A stretch of 64,000 nt of DNA. Source: Oceanicoccus sagamiensis (GTDB lineage: Bacteria > Pseudomonadota > Gammaproteobacteria > Pseudomonadales > Dasaniaceae). The notes beneath the pieces are model-generated. The model was given only the letters and a program-made list of their open reading frames with translations, was not told the DNA's origin and ran no database searches. The DNA is taken from the NCBI RefSeq assembly GCF_002117105.1, contig NZ_CP019343.1, forward strand, positions 3,286,001 through 3,350,000, in the 5' to 3' direction. The position numbers and the translations under genes were made by a program. Shown here one piece after another: positions 37,441-47,409 of the stretch; the stretch's first letter is position 1; every line of letters begins with the position of its first letter.

Positions 37441-38520
37441 ATGGTCGATACAATTCTCATTATTATTTCCTGTGTGTCACTGGTGATTTGGTTCGTACAG
37501 GAAAAAATGGCGCGTCCACAACAGCAAGACAAACTTAACGAGTTAATTGCCAGTGGCAAACAATTACCCGCCGAACAACTGCAAGCGGACACCATGCCAG
37601 CCTGGAATGAATTGCTATTTAAATTTACTGCCGTGATATGGATAGCTTGGGCAGCCTCAGTGGTGTTGGTCAAAGATGGCGACTTTGCATTTGTGTTAGT
37701 GATGTTAACCTTGCTGTCGGGTGTGGTTAGCGGCTTGGATAAACTGATATTTGCCGGCGCTAGAAACGCTTATATTGAGTCGAAGGCGGTTGCCGATTAT
37801 CTGGCAAAATATACCCAGGAGCAGCGCGAGTCACTGTCCATGTACTTTGGTCAGGATATGGTGGTTGGTGAATATGCCAAATCCTTTTTCCCAGTGCTGG
37901 CCTTTGTTTTAGTGTTGCGCTCCTTTGTGATTGAGCCCTTCCAAATTCCATCGGGCTCAATGGTCCCCACCTTGCTGGTGGGTGACTATATTCTAGTGAA
38001 TAAATTTACCTACGGCCTGCGCCTGCCAGTTGTCGGCACTAAGATTGTTGAAGTTGGCGAACCAGAGCGCGGTGACTCCATGGTGTTTTTCCCACCCCAC
38101 AAAGATATCTATTTTATTAAGCGTGTTATCGGCTTGCCCGGAGACCAAATTACTTATAAAAATAAAGTGCTTACCATTAATGGCAAAGTGATGGAGCAAA
38201 CCCTGTTGGCAGAATTACCACCGATTAACCCACAGGTACGTATGTTTTCTGAAGACCTGGATGGGGTAGAGCATTTATCCCACAGCTCATTGCGCCGGCG
38301 GACCATTACGCCGATTACTGACCAGTATGGCGATTTTTCGATTACTGTTAAGCCCGGTTATTATTGGATGATGGGTGATAATCGTGACAATAGCGCCGAT
38401 AGCCGTTCCTGGGGACCAGTACCTGAAGAGCGTATTGTTGGTAAAGCCTTTGCCATTTGGCTGCATTGGCCCAGCTTTGGTGATATCCCTACCTTTAGTC
38501 GTATGGGGGCAATTCAGTAA
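37441..38520 (+). CDS. lepB: Signal peptidase I
   Basis: LepB cuts signal peptides from exported proteins at the outer face of the inner membrane. The 359-residue protein is longer than many homologues because of an N-terminal extension with about three or four hydrophobic helices before the catalytic domain. Catalytic Ser173 is in PSGSMVPTLL and Lys227 in FIKRVIGLPGD. The box GDNRDNSADSRSWGPVP is also present. It follows lepA in the usual lepA-lepB-rnc-era group. Confidence 0.96.
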   Translation: MVDTILIIISCVSLVIWFVQEKMARPQQQDKLNELIASGKQLPAEQLQADTMPAWNELLFKFTAVIWIAWAASVVLVKDGDFAFVLVMLTLLSGVVSGLDKLIFAGARNAYIESKAVADYLAKYTQEQRESLSMYFGQDMVVGEYAKSFFPVLAFVLVLRSFVIEPFQIPSGSMVPTLLVGDYILVNKFTYGLRLPVVGTKIVEVGEPERGDSMVFFPPHKDIYFIKRVIGLPGDQITYKNKVLTINGKVMEQTLLAELPPINPQVRMFSEDLDGVEHLSHSSLRRRTITPITDQYGDFSITVKPGYYWMMGDNRDNSADSRSWGPVPEERIVGKAFAIWLHWPSFGDIPTFSRMGAIQ

Positions 38521-38598
38521 ATTGTCGACTGATACTGAGCAAAAGCGTTAAAAAGCGCTAGACTCAAATGACTATAGAATAAAAGGGGATGGCTCGTA

Positions 38599-38976
38599 AT
38601 GAACAGTAAAAATCATCAGGCTGGTTGGACAGTAACAGGCTTGCTTGGCTTTATGGTACTAGGTGCTTTTGCATTAACCTGTGCTCTAAAGTTAATACCG
38701 GTTTATATGGAGCATTCATCGGTGGCGTCGGCTATTGAGCAAGCTATTGATGAGGACGCTTTTAAGGGTAAATCTACCGGTGAGATCCGTAGGAAAATCA
38801 GTAAATCTTTTGAAATGAATATGGTTGAAGATACCAATGCCAGGGCAGTATCCATCAGCCGTAAAAAAGGCATGACGACAATTAATGCCAATTACGAAAA
38901 ACGCATGCCATTTATAGCTAACATAGACATTGTGGTGAAGTTTGACGACCTGGCCTATGAATTCAGAACCGACTAA
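38599..38976 (+). CDS. DUF4845 membrane-anchored protein
   Basis: A 125-residue protein with one N-terminal membrane helix (about 11-31, TVTGLLGFMVLGAFALTCAL) and a periplasmic domain (VYMEHSSVASAIEQAIDEDA, INANYEKRMPFIANIDIVVK). It matches the DUF4845 family, which regularly sits between lepB and rnc in gammaproteobacteria. No biochemical role is known. AGGGGA precedes the ATG at about the right distance, and rnc starts 21 bases after its stop. Confidence 0.88.
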   Translation: MNSKNHQAGWTVTGLLGFMVLGAFALTCALKLIPVYMEHSSVASAIEQAIDEDAFKGKSTGEIRRKISKSFEMNMVEDTNARAVSISRKKGMTTINANYEKRMPFIANIDIVVKFDDLAYEFRTD

Positions 38977-38997
38977 CCTAAAGAGCATATATTCTTA

Positions 38998-39687
38998 GTG
39001 GCTGAGCATTCTCCCAGTATCGATATCCTTATTCGCCGTTTAGGCCACTCGTTCACTGATACCTCATTGGTTGATCTTGCCCTGACTCACCGCAGTGTGG
39101 GGGCTAAAAATAATGAGCGGCTGGAGTTTCTAGGTGACTCTATTGTTAACTACTTAATGGCGGAAGCGCTGTTCAAACAATTTCCCGATTGCCGTGAAGG
39201 TGATTTAAGCCGGATGCGAGCGCAACTGGTGAAGGGTAAAACCCTGGCTGAAATAGCTCTGGAATTTGAACTGGGTGATTTTTTGCGCTTAGGCCCGGGT
39301 GAAATGAAAAGTGGCGGTCATCGCCGTGAGTCAATTTTAGCGGATGCGGTAGAAGCCCTGATTGGAGCCATGTACCTTGATGGCGGGATGGATGTTTGCC
39401 GCGAGCATGTTGGGCGCTGGTATCAATCTCGGCTGGCATCCATGACCGTACAAGGCACCGTCAAAGACGCGAAGACCCGCTTGCAGGAATTATTACAGTC
39501 CAGAAAGCAGTCACTACCCCGTTATGAACTAGTAACGACAACGGGGAGTGATCATCAGCAGCAATTTACAGTAGAATGCCAAATAGAACATTTGCAACAA
39601 GGTTTTCAAGGCGTTGCCAGTAATCGCCGTGAAGCTGAGCAAATTGCTGCCAAGGCAGCTTTTGAGCTCTTGCAGCATCGCAAATAG
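38998..39687 (+). CDS. rnc: Ribonuclease III
   Basis: RNase III cuts double-stranded RNA, including rRNA precursors and structured mRNAs. The 229-residue protein has the catalytic signature ERLEFLGDSIVNYLMAEALF and the second metal-binding block DAVEALIGAMYLDGG in the RNase domain (about 1-155). A C-terminal double-stranded RNA-binding domain follows (about 160-227, AKTRLQELLQSRKQSLPRYE and REAEQIAAKAAFELL). The start is a GTG at 38998. Upstream lepB and downstream era give the conserved cluster. Confidence 0.97.
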   Translation: MAEHSPSIDILIRRLGHSFTDTSLVDLALTHRSVGAKNNERLEFLGDSIVNYLMAEALFKQFPDCREGDLSRMRAQLVKGKTLAEIALEFELGDFLRLGPGEMKSGGHRRESILADAVEALIGAMYLDGGMDVCREHVGRWYQSRLASMTVQGTVKDAKTRLQELLQSRKQSLPRYELVTTTGSDHQQQFTVECQIEHLQQGFQGVASNRREAEQIAAKAAFELLQHRK

Positions 39688-39714
39688 CCAAGCCCCTAAA
39701 TTTATAGAACGCTT

Positions 39715-40620
39715 ATGACAGATCAAACACGCTGTGGATATGTAGCCATTGTCGGCCGACCCAATGTCGGCAAATCGACGTTGCTCAACCATATCCTTGG
39801 GCAAAAAATCAGTATTACCTCCCGTAAACCGCAGACCACACGGCATCGTTTGCTGGGCATTAAAACCGAGGGTGATACTCAGGCAATCTTCGTTGATACA
39901 CCGGGTATCCACAAAGGCAGCGAATCCGATAAAGCCATTAACCGCTATATGAACCGTGCCGCCAGTTCGACCATTACCGATGTCGATGTGGTGGTCTTTG
40001 TGGTTGAGCGGGGAATATGGACCGATGAAGACGAATGGGTATTACAACAGGTCAAGCGGGCCGATTGCCCGGTGATACTGGTTATCAATAAAGTCGACCA
40101 GATTAAAGATAAATCCAAACTGTTGCCCTTTCTTGAAGAGTGCAATACCAAAATGGATTTTGCAGAAATCGTCCCGCTGTCAGCCCTGAATGGTACCAAT
40201 CTCGACAACCTTGAAAACAGTATCAATCAGCGCCTTCCTCAGGATATTCATTTTTACCCTGAAGACCAGGTGACAGACCGCAGCTCTCGTTTTATGGCCG
40301 CAGAAATGGTCAGGGAAAAAATCATGCGCCAACTGGGTGAAGAAATCCCCTATGCCATGACCGTGGAGATTGAAGACTTCAAAGACAGTGGTAAAAGCCT
40401 GCATATTCATGCGTTGATTCTAGTCGAGCGGGAAGGGCAAAAGCGTATTGTGATTGGCAATAAAGGCAGTCGCTTGAAATTGATCGGCCAGGAAGCACGG
40501 GTCGATATGGAAAAAATGTTTGATCGTAAAGTTATGCTGAAACTTTGGGTTAAGGTAAAATCCGGTTGGTCTGATGATGAACGTGCACTACAGAGTCTCG
40601 GCTATAACGATTTTGATTAG
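39715..40620 (+). CDS. era: GTPase Era
   Basis: Era is an essential GTPase that binds 16S rRNA and helps assemble the small ribosomal subunit. The 301-residue protein has the P-loop [20 protein letters not shown], the G2/G3 region [11 protein letters not shown] and [11 protein letters not shown], and NKVDQIKD as G4. A C-terminal KH RNA-binding domain ([20 protein letters not shown]) precedes the usual end [16 protein letters not shown]. It lies 27 bases after rnc and 14 bases before recO. Confidence 0.98.
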   Translation: MTDQTRCGYVAIVGRPNVGKSTLLNHILGQKISITSRKPQTTRHRLLGIKTEGDTQAIFVDTPGIHKGSESDKAINRYMNRAASSTITDVDVVVFVVERGIWTDEDEWVLQQVKRADCPVILVINKVDQIKDKSKLLPFLEECNTKMDFAEIVPLSALNGTNLDNLENSINQRLPQDIHFYPEDQVTDRSSRFMAAEMVREKIMRQLGEEIPYAMTVEIEDFKDSGKSLHIHALILVEREGQKRIVIGNKGSRLKLIGQEARVDMEKMFDRKVMLKLWVKVKSGWSDDERALQSLGYNDFD

Positions 40621-40634
40621 TCTGACTAGACTTT

Positions 40635-41357
40635 ATGCGTATTGAATCCCAGCCAGCGTATATTCTTCATACCCGCAACTACCGCGATAGCAGTTTAATT
40701 GTCGATTTTTTAACGCCGGATTATGGCCGAGTCAGTGGGGTGGTTAAAGGTGTGCGCTCCAATAGCAAAAGCGCCAAACAACGCCGCAGTATTCTCCAGC
40801 CCTTCGTTTCACTATTAATTAGTTGGAGCGGCAAAAGCGAATTAAAAACCATTACCCAATTTGAAAGCCGAGGCGTGCCCATCGCACTGCAAGGCAAACA
40901 GTTGTTTAGTGGTTTGTATGTCAACGAGTTGCTGAGCCGTTTATTGCAAGCCGATGAGCAGCATAGTGAGATCTACACGCTGTATGAATGGGTTAGCAAG
41001 AGCCTGTTAGATAATGCGACCATCGATGTGGTGTTACGGCATTTTGAATTAAGCCTGCTATCAGAATTGGGCTATGGTTTTGATTTATCAGCAGATAGCG
41101 AGAGTGGTGCAGCTCTGAAGGCTGATCAGCAATACCGTTTCTACCCAGATCGTGGTTTTGTCTTATTGGAGCCCAATGGGCCGATAACCGCTTCAGTATT
41201 TAGGGGCGAAGATATTCTTGCTATTGCCAGTGGTGATTTTAACGAGCCCGCTCGCCGAGCCGCAAAATTACTCTGTCGTCAGGCCCTTCAGGCCCATTTG
41301 GGCAACAAGCCCTTGCGCAGCCGCGAACTATTCAGTCCCACCCCCAAAAACCAGTAA
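40635..41357 (+). CDS. recO: DNA repair protein RecO
   Basis: RecO works with RecR and RecF to load RecA on SSB-coated DNA. The 240-residue protein has the N-terminal OB fold (PAYILHTRNYRDSSLIVDFL, GRVSGVVKGVR) and the helical C-terminal domain (GLYVNELLSRLL, FELSLLSELGYG). No zinc-finger cysteines are seen, as in many gammaproteobacterial forms. It closes the lepA-recO run. The pdxJ and acpS genes that often follow are absent. Confidence 0.95.
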   Translation: MRIESQPAYILHTRNYRDSSLIVDFLTPDYGRVSGVVKGVRSNSKSAKQRRSILQPFVSLLISWSGKSELKTITQFESRGVPIALQGKQLFSGLYVNELLSRLLQADEQHSEIYTLYEWVSKSLLDNATIDVVLRHFELSLLSELGYGFDLSADSESGAALKADQQYRFYPDRGFVLLEPNGPITASVFRGEDILAIASGDFNEPARRAAKLLCRQALQAHLGNKPLRSRELFSPTPKNQ

Positions 41358-41481
41358 TGCCGCTCTGGGGCATGATATCCAACTAGTCGCTAGCTCTCTG
41401 TCAGTGTATGATCAGCCCTCGATTTTATGGCTGTTGCATACGGCTAAAGTAGTTTATTTTTTGATCAGGTTGTAGTGATAT

Positions 41482-42381
41482 ATGGCATTTCCGACCATTG
41501 AAGATTATGTAGGGTCAACCCCCCTGGTGCGCTTGCAGCGACTGGCAGGTAATAGCAGCAATACCATCTTGTTAAAGCTGGAGGGCAATAACCCGGCGGG
41601 TTCGGTAAAAGATCGGCCAGCCTTAAGCATGATCAATCGCGCTGAGTCCCGCGGTGATATCAAACCGGGCGATACCCTGATTGAAGCGACCAGCGGCAAT
41701 ACCGGTATAGCATTGGCCATGGCTGCCGCTATTAAGGGCTATAAAATGACCCTGATTATGCCCAGTCATATGAGTATGGAGCGTAAATTGGCAATGGCCG
41801 CTTATGGGGCAGAGCTGATCGAGGTCTCTCAGGAGTCCGGTATGGAGGGAGCCCGGGATCTGGCATTAGATATGCAAAGAAAGGGTGAGGGTATTGTATT
41901 GGACCAATTTGCCAATAGTGATAACCCCGTTGCCCACTATGAGGGCACAGGCCCGGAAATTTGGCGCCAAAGTGAGCAGAAAATTACCCACTTTGTCAGC
42001 TCAATGGGAACCACCGGTACCATTATGGGCGTCTCCCGATATTTAAAGGAACAAAATCCTGATATCGAGATCGTAGGTCTACAGCCTCAGGATGGTTCAA
42101 GTATTCCCGGTATACGTCGTTGGCCAGAAGAGTATTTGCCCAGTATTTTTGATAGTGCCAGAGTCGATACCGTATTGGATATTGATCAGGAGCTGGCTGA
42201 ACAAACAATGAAGAGACTGGCTGCGGAAGAGGGTATCTTTTGTGGTGTGTCTTCGGGTGGTGCTGTAGCGGGGGCTTTGCAAGTTTCTGCTGAGGTTGAG
42301 AATGCTGTTATTGTCGCGATTATTTGTGACCGTGGCGATCGCTATTTATCAACTGGGGTATTTGATTCAGCACTGAAATAA
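41482..42381 (+). CDS. cysM: Cysteine synthase B
   Basis: CysM makes cysteine (or S-sulphocysteine) from O-acetylserine and sulphide or thiosulphate, using PLP. The 299-residue protein has the PLP lysine at about residue 43 in EGNNPAGSVKDRPAL, the substrate loop EATSGNTGIALAMAA, the phosphate-binding GTTGT motif (SSMGTTGTIMGVSRYL) and GVSSGGAVAGAL. The shorter length and RRWPEEYLPSIF segment fit CysM rather than CysK. In Pseudomonas it is followed by rlmD and relA; here relA follows directly after 90 bases. Confidence 0.95.
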   Translation: MAFPTIEDYVGSTPLVRLQRLAGNSSNTILLKLEGNNPAGSVKDRPALSMINRAESRGDIKPGDTLIEATSGNTGIALAMAAAIKGYKMTLIMPSHMSMERKLAMAAYGAELIEVSQESGMEGARDLALDMQRKGEGIVLDQFANSDNPVAHYEGTGPEIWRQSEQKITHFVSSMGTTGTIMGVSRYLKEQNPDIEIVGLQPQDGSSIPGIRRWPEEYLPSIFDSARVDTVLDIDQELAEQTMKRLAAEEGIFCGVSSGGAVAGALQVSAEVENAVIVAIICDRGDRYLSTGVFDSALK

Positions 42382-42471
42382 CCAACGTGTCTTTAACGGT
42401 ATACGCTGCCGTTTGAGATAACATTGCATAACTGTGTCAGGGTCGACCGGTAAAGAAGGATAATAAAAGCA

Positions 42472-44703
42472 ATGGTTACAGTTCGTAAACAACAGCCTGA
42501 AAAGGCCGATGGCTCCGTCGATATCGAGCAATGGCTGGCGCGGCTACCCGTGGATGCCGGCTTTGACGCTGAGCAATTAAAAACCGCTTGTGAAGTCAGC
42601 TACGATGCTGAGCAACAGGCTATGGCTATTTCCGATAAAGCCTGGGACGAAACTACCAGCAGCTTCCGTATTGGTCTGGAAATGGCAGAAATTCTTGCCG
42701 ATCTGCATCTGGATCAACCTACCTTAGTCGCCGCGATCTTATACCGCGCTGTGCGTGAAGAAAAACTCTCCCTTGAGACCGTTGAAGAGCAATTTGGTGA
42801 AGATATTGTTCGCATGATCAAAGGGGTTATGCGGATGGCGGCGATGAGCCGTGTTGTCTCTAGTGATAGCCCGGTGCTAGGACAGGCCGAGGCGCAAAAA
42901 GATAATATCCGCAAGATGCTAGTGGCTCTGGTAGATGATGTGCGTGTGGCGCTGATCAAATTGTCAGAGCGTACCTGTGCGATTCGAATTGTTAAAAATA
43001 ACCCCACCAAACGATATCGAGTTGCCAGAGAAGTTCATGATGTTTATGCCCCCCTGGCTCATCGTCTGGGTATTGGTCATATTAAGTGGGAGCTTGAAGA
43101 TTTATCTTTCCGTTATCTGCAACCGGTGGCTTACAAAAAAATTGCCAAGTTATTAGATGAAAAACGCCTATATCGGCAAAGCTATATTGACGAAGTCATT
43201 ACCTCTTTAACTGAAGTGATTAACCGTCAGGGTATAGAAGGCGAGTTAACTGGCCGGGCAAAACATATCTTTAGTATCTGGCGAAAAATGCAGCGCAAGG
43301 GAATTGGTTTTTCCCAGGTCTATGATATTCGCGCGGTGCGCATTTTAGTGCCAGAAATCAAAGACTGCTATGCCGTGCTGGGTTTGGTACACGGTCTGTG
43401 GCGCAATATTCCCAATGAATTTGATGACTATATTGCCAACCCTAAAGATAATGGTTATCGCTCATTGCATACCGCGGTTATTGGTCCTGAAGGTAAGGTG
43501 CTAGAGATACAAATCCGTACCTTCACCATGCATGAAGAAGCGGAGTTTGGCGTCTGTGCCCACTGGCGCTATAAAGGCAGTGATAATCAGGGTGGTAATA
43601 GCTACGAAGATAAAATAGCCTGGCTAAGACAGGTGCTGGACTGGCAGGAAGAAACCGACGGCGGTGCTACCGAAGTGATGGAGCATTTCTCCCGAGCCCA
43701 GGACCGGGTTTATGTCTTTACCCCGGAAGGCCATGTCGTCAATCTCGCCCAAGGTTCTACACCGTTAGACTTTGCCTACCATATTCATACCGAAGTGGGG
43801 CATCGCTGTCGCGGTGCCAAAGTCAACGGCCGCATTGTGCAGCTAACTTATCAACTAATGACCGGTGAGCAGGTTGAAATCCTGACGGGCAAAGAAAATG
43901 CCCCGCGCCGTGATTGGCTACAAACCTCTTTGGGCTATCTAAAGTCGACCCGGGCCAGAGCCAAAGTTCAGCATTGGTTTAAGCAGCAGGCACGGGAAGA
44001 TAATGTGGCAGCGGGCCGGGCCCTTATTGAAAAAATCTTTAAACGCCTTGCGGTTAGTAGTCTGGATTACAAAAGTATTTCTACCTACTTTGGTTATCAG
44101 GCGGTCGATGATATGTATGCCGCGGTGGGAGCAGGAGATATTACAGCGGCGCAAGTTATCAGCGCCACGCAACATCTCTTTGATGATGTGCCTGAGAAAG
44201 AACCTGAGCTAAAACCCACCAAAGAACAGTCTGCCAAAACCAACCCGGATGATATCAGTGTCCGTGGTGTGGGTAATATGCTGACGCAATTCGCCAGTTG
44301 CTGTAAGCCGCTACCGGGCGATGTGATTATTGGTTATGTCACCCTGGGGCGCGGTGTCAGTGTACACCGCCAGGATTGTGCCAACGTGCTTCAGCTTCAG
44401 TACACAGAACCCGATCGTATTATTGAAGTCAGCTGGGGTGATGCCCCACAGGATACTTACCCGGTTGAAATTGAGATTAAAGCCTTTGACCGCAGTGGTT
44501 TGCTGCGGGATATTACCACGATGCTGGCCAACGCCCGTATCGATGTGATCGCGGTGAATACCCTGTCGGACAAAGACACCCATACAGCGACCATGCGGCT
44601 GACAGTGGAAATTACCGGGTTGGAAGCTTTAGGTAATCTGCTGGCAAAAATTACCCGCTTACCCAATGTGCTATCGGCTGAGCGAGTCAGAGAGGGCAAT
44701 TAG
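42472..44703 (+). CDS. relA: GTP pyrophosphokinase (stringent response)
   Basis: RelA makes (p)ppGpp from GTP and ATP on stalled ribosomes. The 743-residue protein has a degenerate hydrolase domain: the usual HD pair is replaced (AAILYRAVREE), so hydrolysis is not expected, as in other RelA proteins. The synthetase domain contains YDIRAVRILVPEIKDCYAVL, NEFDDYIANPKDNGYRSLHT and EIQIRTFTMHEEAEFGVCAH. The TGS domain (VYVFTPEGHVVNLAQGSTPL), a zinc-finger-like segment (FASCCKPLPGD) and a C-terminal ACT domain complete it. AAGAAGGA precedes the start. mazG starts right after its stop. Confidence 0.97.
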   Translation: MVTVRKQQPEKADGSVDIEQWLARLPVDAGFDAEQLKTACEVSYDAEQQAMAISDKAWDETTSSFRIGLEMAEILADLHLDQPTLVAAILYRAVREEKLSLETVEEQFGEDIVRMIKGVMRMAAMSRVVSSDSPVLGQAEAQKDNIRKMLVALVDDVRVALIKLSERTCAIRIVKNNPTKRYRVAREVHDVYAPLAHRLGIGHIKWELEDLSFRYLQPVAYKKIAKLLDEKRLYRQSYIDEVITSLTEVINRQGIEGELTGRAKHIFSIWRKMQRKGIGFSQVYDIRAVRILVPEIKDCYAVLGLVHGLWRNIPNEFDDYIANPKDNGYRSLHTAVIGPEGKVLEIQIRTFTMHEEAEFGVCAHWRYKGSDNQGGNSYEDKIAWLRQVLDWQEETDGGATEVMEHFSRAQDRVYVFTPEGHVVNLAQGSTPLDFAYHIHTEVGHRCRGAKVNGRIVQLTYQLMTGEQVEILTGKENAPRRDWLQTSLGYLKSTRARAKVQHWFKQQAREDNVAAGRALIEKIFKRLAVSSLDYKSISTYFGYQAVDDMYAAVGAGDITAAQVISATQHLFDDVPEKEPELKPTKEQSAKTNPDDISVRGVGNMLTQFASCCKPLPGDVIIGYVTLGRGVSVHRQDCANVLQLQYTEPDRIIEVSWGDAPQDTYPVEIEIKAFDRSGLLRDITTMLANARIDVIAVNTLSDKDTHTATMRLTVEITGLEALGNLLAKITRLPNVLSAERVREGN

Positions 44704-45525
44704 GTGGCCGAGGAAAAGCCGGAATACTCACTGGATGATTTGTTATATCTAATGAGCCGTTTGCGCGACCCTGAAGACGGTTGTCCCTGGGATAGAGTGC
44801 AGGACTTTAGCACTATCGTTCCCCATACCATTGAAGAAAGCTATGAGCTTGCTGACGCGATTGAGCAGGGTGATATGCAGCATATCCGGGAAGAGTTGGG
44901 GGATGTACTGTTTCAGGTGGTGTTTTATTCCCAGCTAGGCAAGGAGCAAGAGCGTTTTGATTTTGCCTCAGTGACCTCTGATCTAGTGGCAAAGCTGGTG
45001 CGCCGTCACCCCCATGTATTTCCCGAAGGCACTTTAAGCAGCAGAGTCGGTGAGCAAACCAAAGATACCGAAGCCATTAAACAAACCTGGGAAGCCATTA
45101 AGTCCACAGAGCGAGCCGGCAAGCAGCAACAAAGCGTACTTGATGATGTGCCCGCTGCTTTCCCCGCGCTAATTCGCGCTACGAAATTACAAAAGCGTGC
45201 CGCTCAAACCGGCTTTGATTGGGAACATATCGATGGCGCTCTGGCCAAGCTTAAAGAAGAAGTGGATGAATTAATTGAAGCCCGTGAGCAACAGTCGCAA
45301 CAACAGATTGAAGCGGAGCTGGGCGATGTTTTATTTTCAGTGGTTAATTTATCCCGGTATCTAAACGTCGATGCAGAATCATCGTTGCGGGCAACCAATA
45401 AGAAATTTGAAAACCGTTTTAAATATATTGAAAGGGTTTTAGAGCGCAGGGGAGTAACACCAGAGCAGAGCTCCCTGGCGGAGATGGATGCGCTGTGGGA
45501 TGAGGCCAAGAAAAAAGGTATATAA
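44704..45525 (+). CDS. mazG: Nucleoside triphosphate pyrophosphohydrolase MazG
   Basis: MazG hydrolyses NTPs and dNTPs to monophosphates and has been linked to lowering ppGpp levels. The 273-residue protein has two MazG repeats: LMSRLRDPEDGCPWDRVQDF with EESYELADAIEQGD and EELGDVLFQVVFY in the first, and KEEVDELIEAREQ with EAELGDVLFSVVNL in the second. The start is a GTG at 44704 touching the relA stop codon, so the two are translationally coupled. A mosaic repeat begins immediately after its stop. Confidence 0.97.
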   Translation: MAEEKPEYSLDDLLYLMSRLRDPEDGCPWDRVQDFSTIVPHTIEESYELADAIEQGDMQHIREELGDVLFQVVFYSQLGKEQERFDFASVTSDLVAKLVRRHPHVFPEGTLSSRVGEQTKDTEAIKQTWEAIKSTERAGKQQQSVLDDVPAAFPALIRATKLQKRAAQTGFDWEHIDGALAKLKEEVDELIEAREQQSQQQIEAELGDVLFSVVNLSRYLNVDAESSLRATNKKFENRFKYIERVLERRGVTPEQSSLAEMDALWDEAKKKGI

Positions 45526-45863
45526 GTCATTCCCGCCTTCGTGCATGGCCGTACCGAATAAACGACTGTGTCGTTTTTTGCTTTCTTCCAAGACGTTTAG
45601 TTCGTAGGGTGGATTTTAATCCACCGGTGATAACGGCTCCTGGCTGGGCTTGGTGGATTTTAATCCACCCTACAGATGAATGGGTGAGGGCTTGGGTTTC
45701 ACGAGCCTTGGGCCTGCCCGCGACCGAAGGGAGTGCTTTGGGTAAAGGGGGCAACTTGTAGCGTCCCCTGACATACCTCTAACGACTAAAGATATTTATC
45801 CTCTACAGCGGAGGGACTCAGCGATTAAAAGGCGGTCCAGCTTCCCGCCTTCGCGGGAATAAC
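45526..45863. repeat. Mosaic repeat element, copy B
   Basis: It fills the whole gap between mazG and the next gene. It begins with GTCATTCCCGCC on the base after the mazG stop. It shares with copy A (24580-24943) the block GTCGTTTTtTTGCTTT, the paired-palindrome core, GTGAGGGCTTgGGTTTCACGAG and CATACCTCTA. It ends with TTCCCGCC-TT-CGCGGGAATAAC, a damaged REP palindrome. No gene is seen in it. Confidence 0.7.
45604..45673. repeat. Paired-palindrome repeat, copy 3
   Basis: Two copies of GGTGGATTTTAATCCACC, one base off the perfect palindrome and identical to each other, bounded by GTAG and CTAC over 70 bases. The spacer (GGCTGGGCT near its right end) is close to that of copy 1. Confidence 0.9.
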
Positions 45864-45872
45864 AGTGCTAGC

Positions 45873-46223
45873 TCAATGCGAGTCTTTCTGGGCCAACAAA
45901 TAATCGTTTAGATGCTTTTTGGTGAGCGACAGGTATTTGGGGGTTGGCCCCACATCCTCAAATAAAGGATCACCTTGCTCATCTCTGGCCACCACTGTCT
46001 TACCGCTGACATAGGGCATACTGGACTCAACATCATCCAGTGCCGCGGATAACAGATCAGTCACTATCTCGGTGACCGAGCGGCGAGGGTACATTTCTGC
46101 TAAGGCCTGCAGTTTGGCAGCGTCCTCAACCGGTAGTCGAATACTCTGCTCTTCACGAGTTAATTGACCACTGGCGGTGGTTTCCCACAATTGAAGTAAC
46201 TCTTTAACCTTCATGCTACTCAT
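45873..46223 (-). CDS. Conserved hypothetical protein with RHH-like middle
   Basis: A 116-residue protein I recognise only as a conserved gammaproteobacterial type. It starts KVKELLQLWETTASGQLTRE. The middle (IRLPVEDAAKLQALAEMYP, then TEIVTDLLSAALDDVE) could form a ribbon-helix-helix or helix pair, and the end has DEQGDPLFEDVGPTPKYLSL. Some databases attach a pilin-assembly label to similar proteins; nothing in the sequence (no signal peptide, no cysteines) supports that. It is alone on the minus strand, divergent from adk across 364 bases. Confidence 0.7.
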   Translation of the reverse strand: MSSMKVKELLQLWETTASGQLTREEQSIRLPVEDAAKLQALAEMYPRRSVTEIVTDLLSAALDDVESSMPYVSGKTVVARDEQGDPLFEDVGPTPKYLSLTKKHLNDYLLAQKDSH

Positions 46224-46482
46224 AGTGCTGTTTCCATTGTGATTAAAAACATGCTTCTTTCTAATAATAGAAGGATTGTGGCCTGACTGCTGAATAAATA
46301 GTGTTACTTTTGCTGCTTGTCACACTCAGCGGGTCAATAGATACCATTAACCGGCATAATTAAGCATTCAACGCTGTCGTGCTGGGAGTCTAATCCTGTT
46401 ATAAGTTATTGATAGTAAAGAACTAATGTTAAGATCAATGTCTTATTTTTGGCGTTAATAGCCAATATGGCCGTCTCTGAAC

Positions 46483-46511
46483 TTGAGCTTAGCCAGTGAC
46501 CTGTGTATTGT
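46483..46511 (+). promoter_or_regulatory. Possible adk promoter
   Basis: TTGAGC (46483-46488) and TATTGT (46506-46511) are 17 bases apart, about 75 bases before the adk ATG. The rest of the 46224-46587 gap is AT-rich and shows no gene. Confidence 0.4.
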
Positions 46512-46584
46512 GTGGCGCCACTTAAGGGTGTGGCAGGTCTCTCTATAGAACTACACCCAGAATTCGTTTTTGTCAGGAGCATGA

Positions 46585-47235
<651 letters not shown>

Positions 47236-47255
47236 GGCTAATCAAGCTTTCCGAT

Positions 47256-47283
47256 AAAGGCCTCCCAGTGAGGCTTTTATTTT
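47256..47283 (+). terminator. Rho-independent terminator after adk
   Basis: AAAGGCCTC (47256-47264) pairs with GAGGCTTT (47270-47277) with one bulged G, and runs on into CTTTTATTTT. Confidence 0.75.
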
Positions 47284-47409
47284 GTCTATAGAAAAGGGTT
47301 GCCATTAACCTATTGGCACTAATATCCCTTATAATTTCCAATCTATTGACGTTTGCTCAGCGTAAAATCAATAGTCTGTTTTAAAACCTGCAAAGAGTTG
47401 GATCAAACA

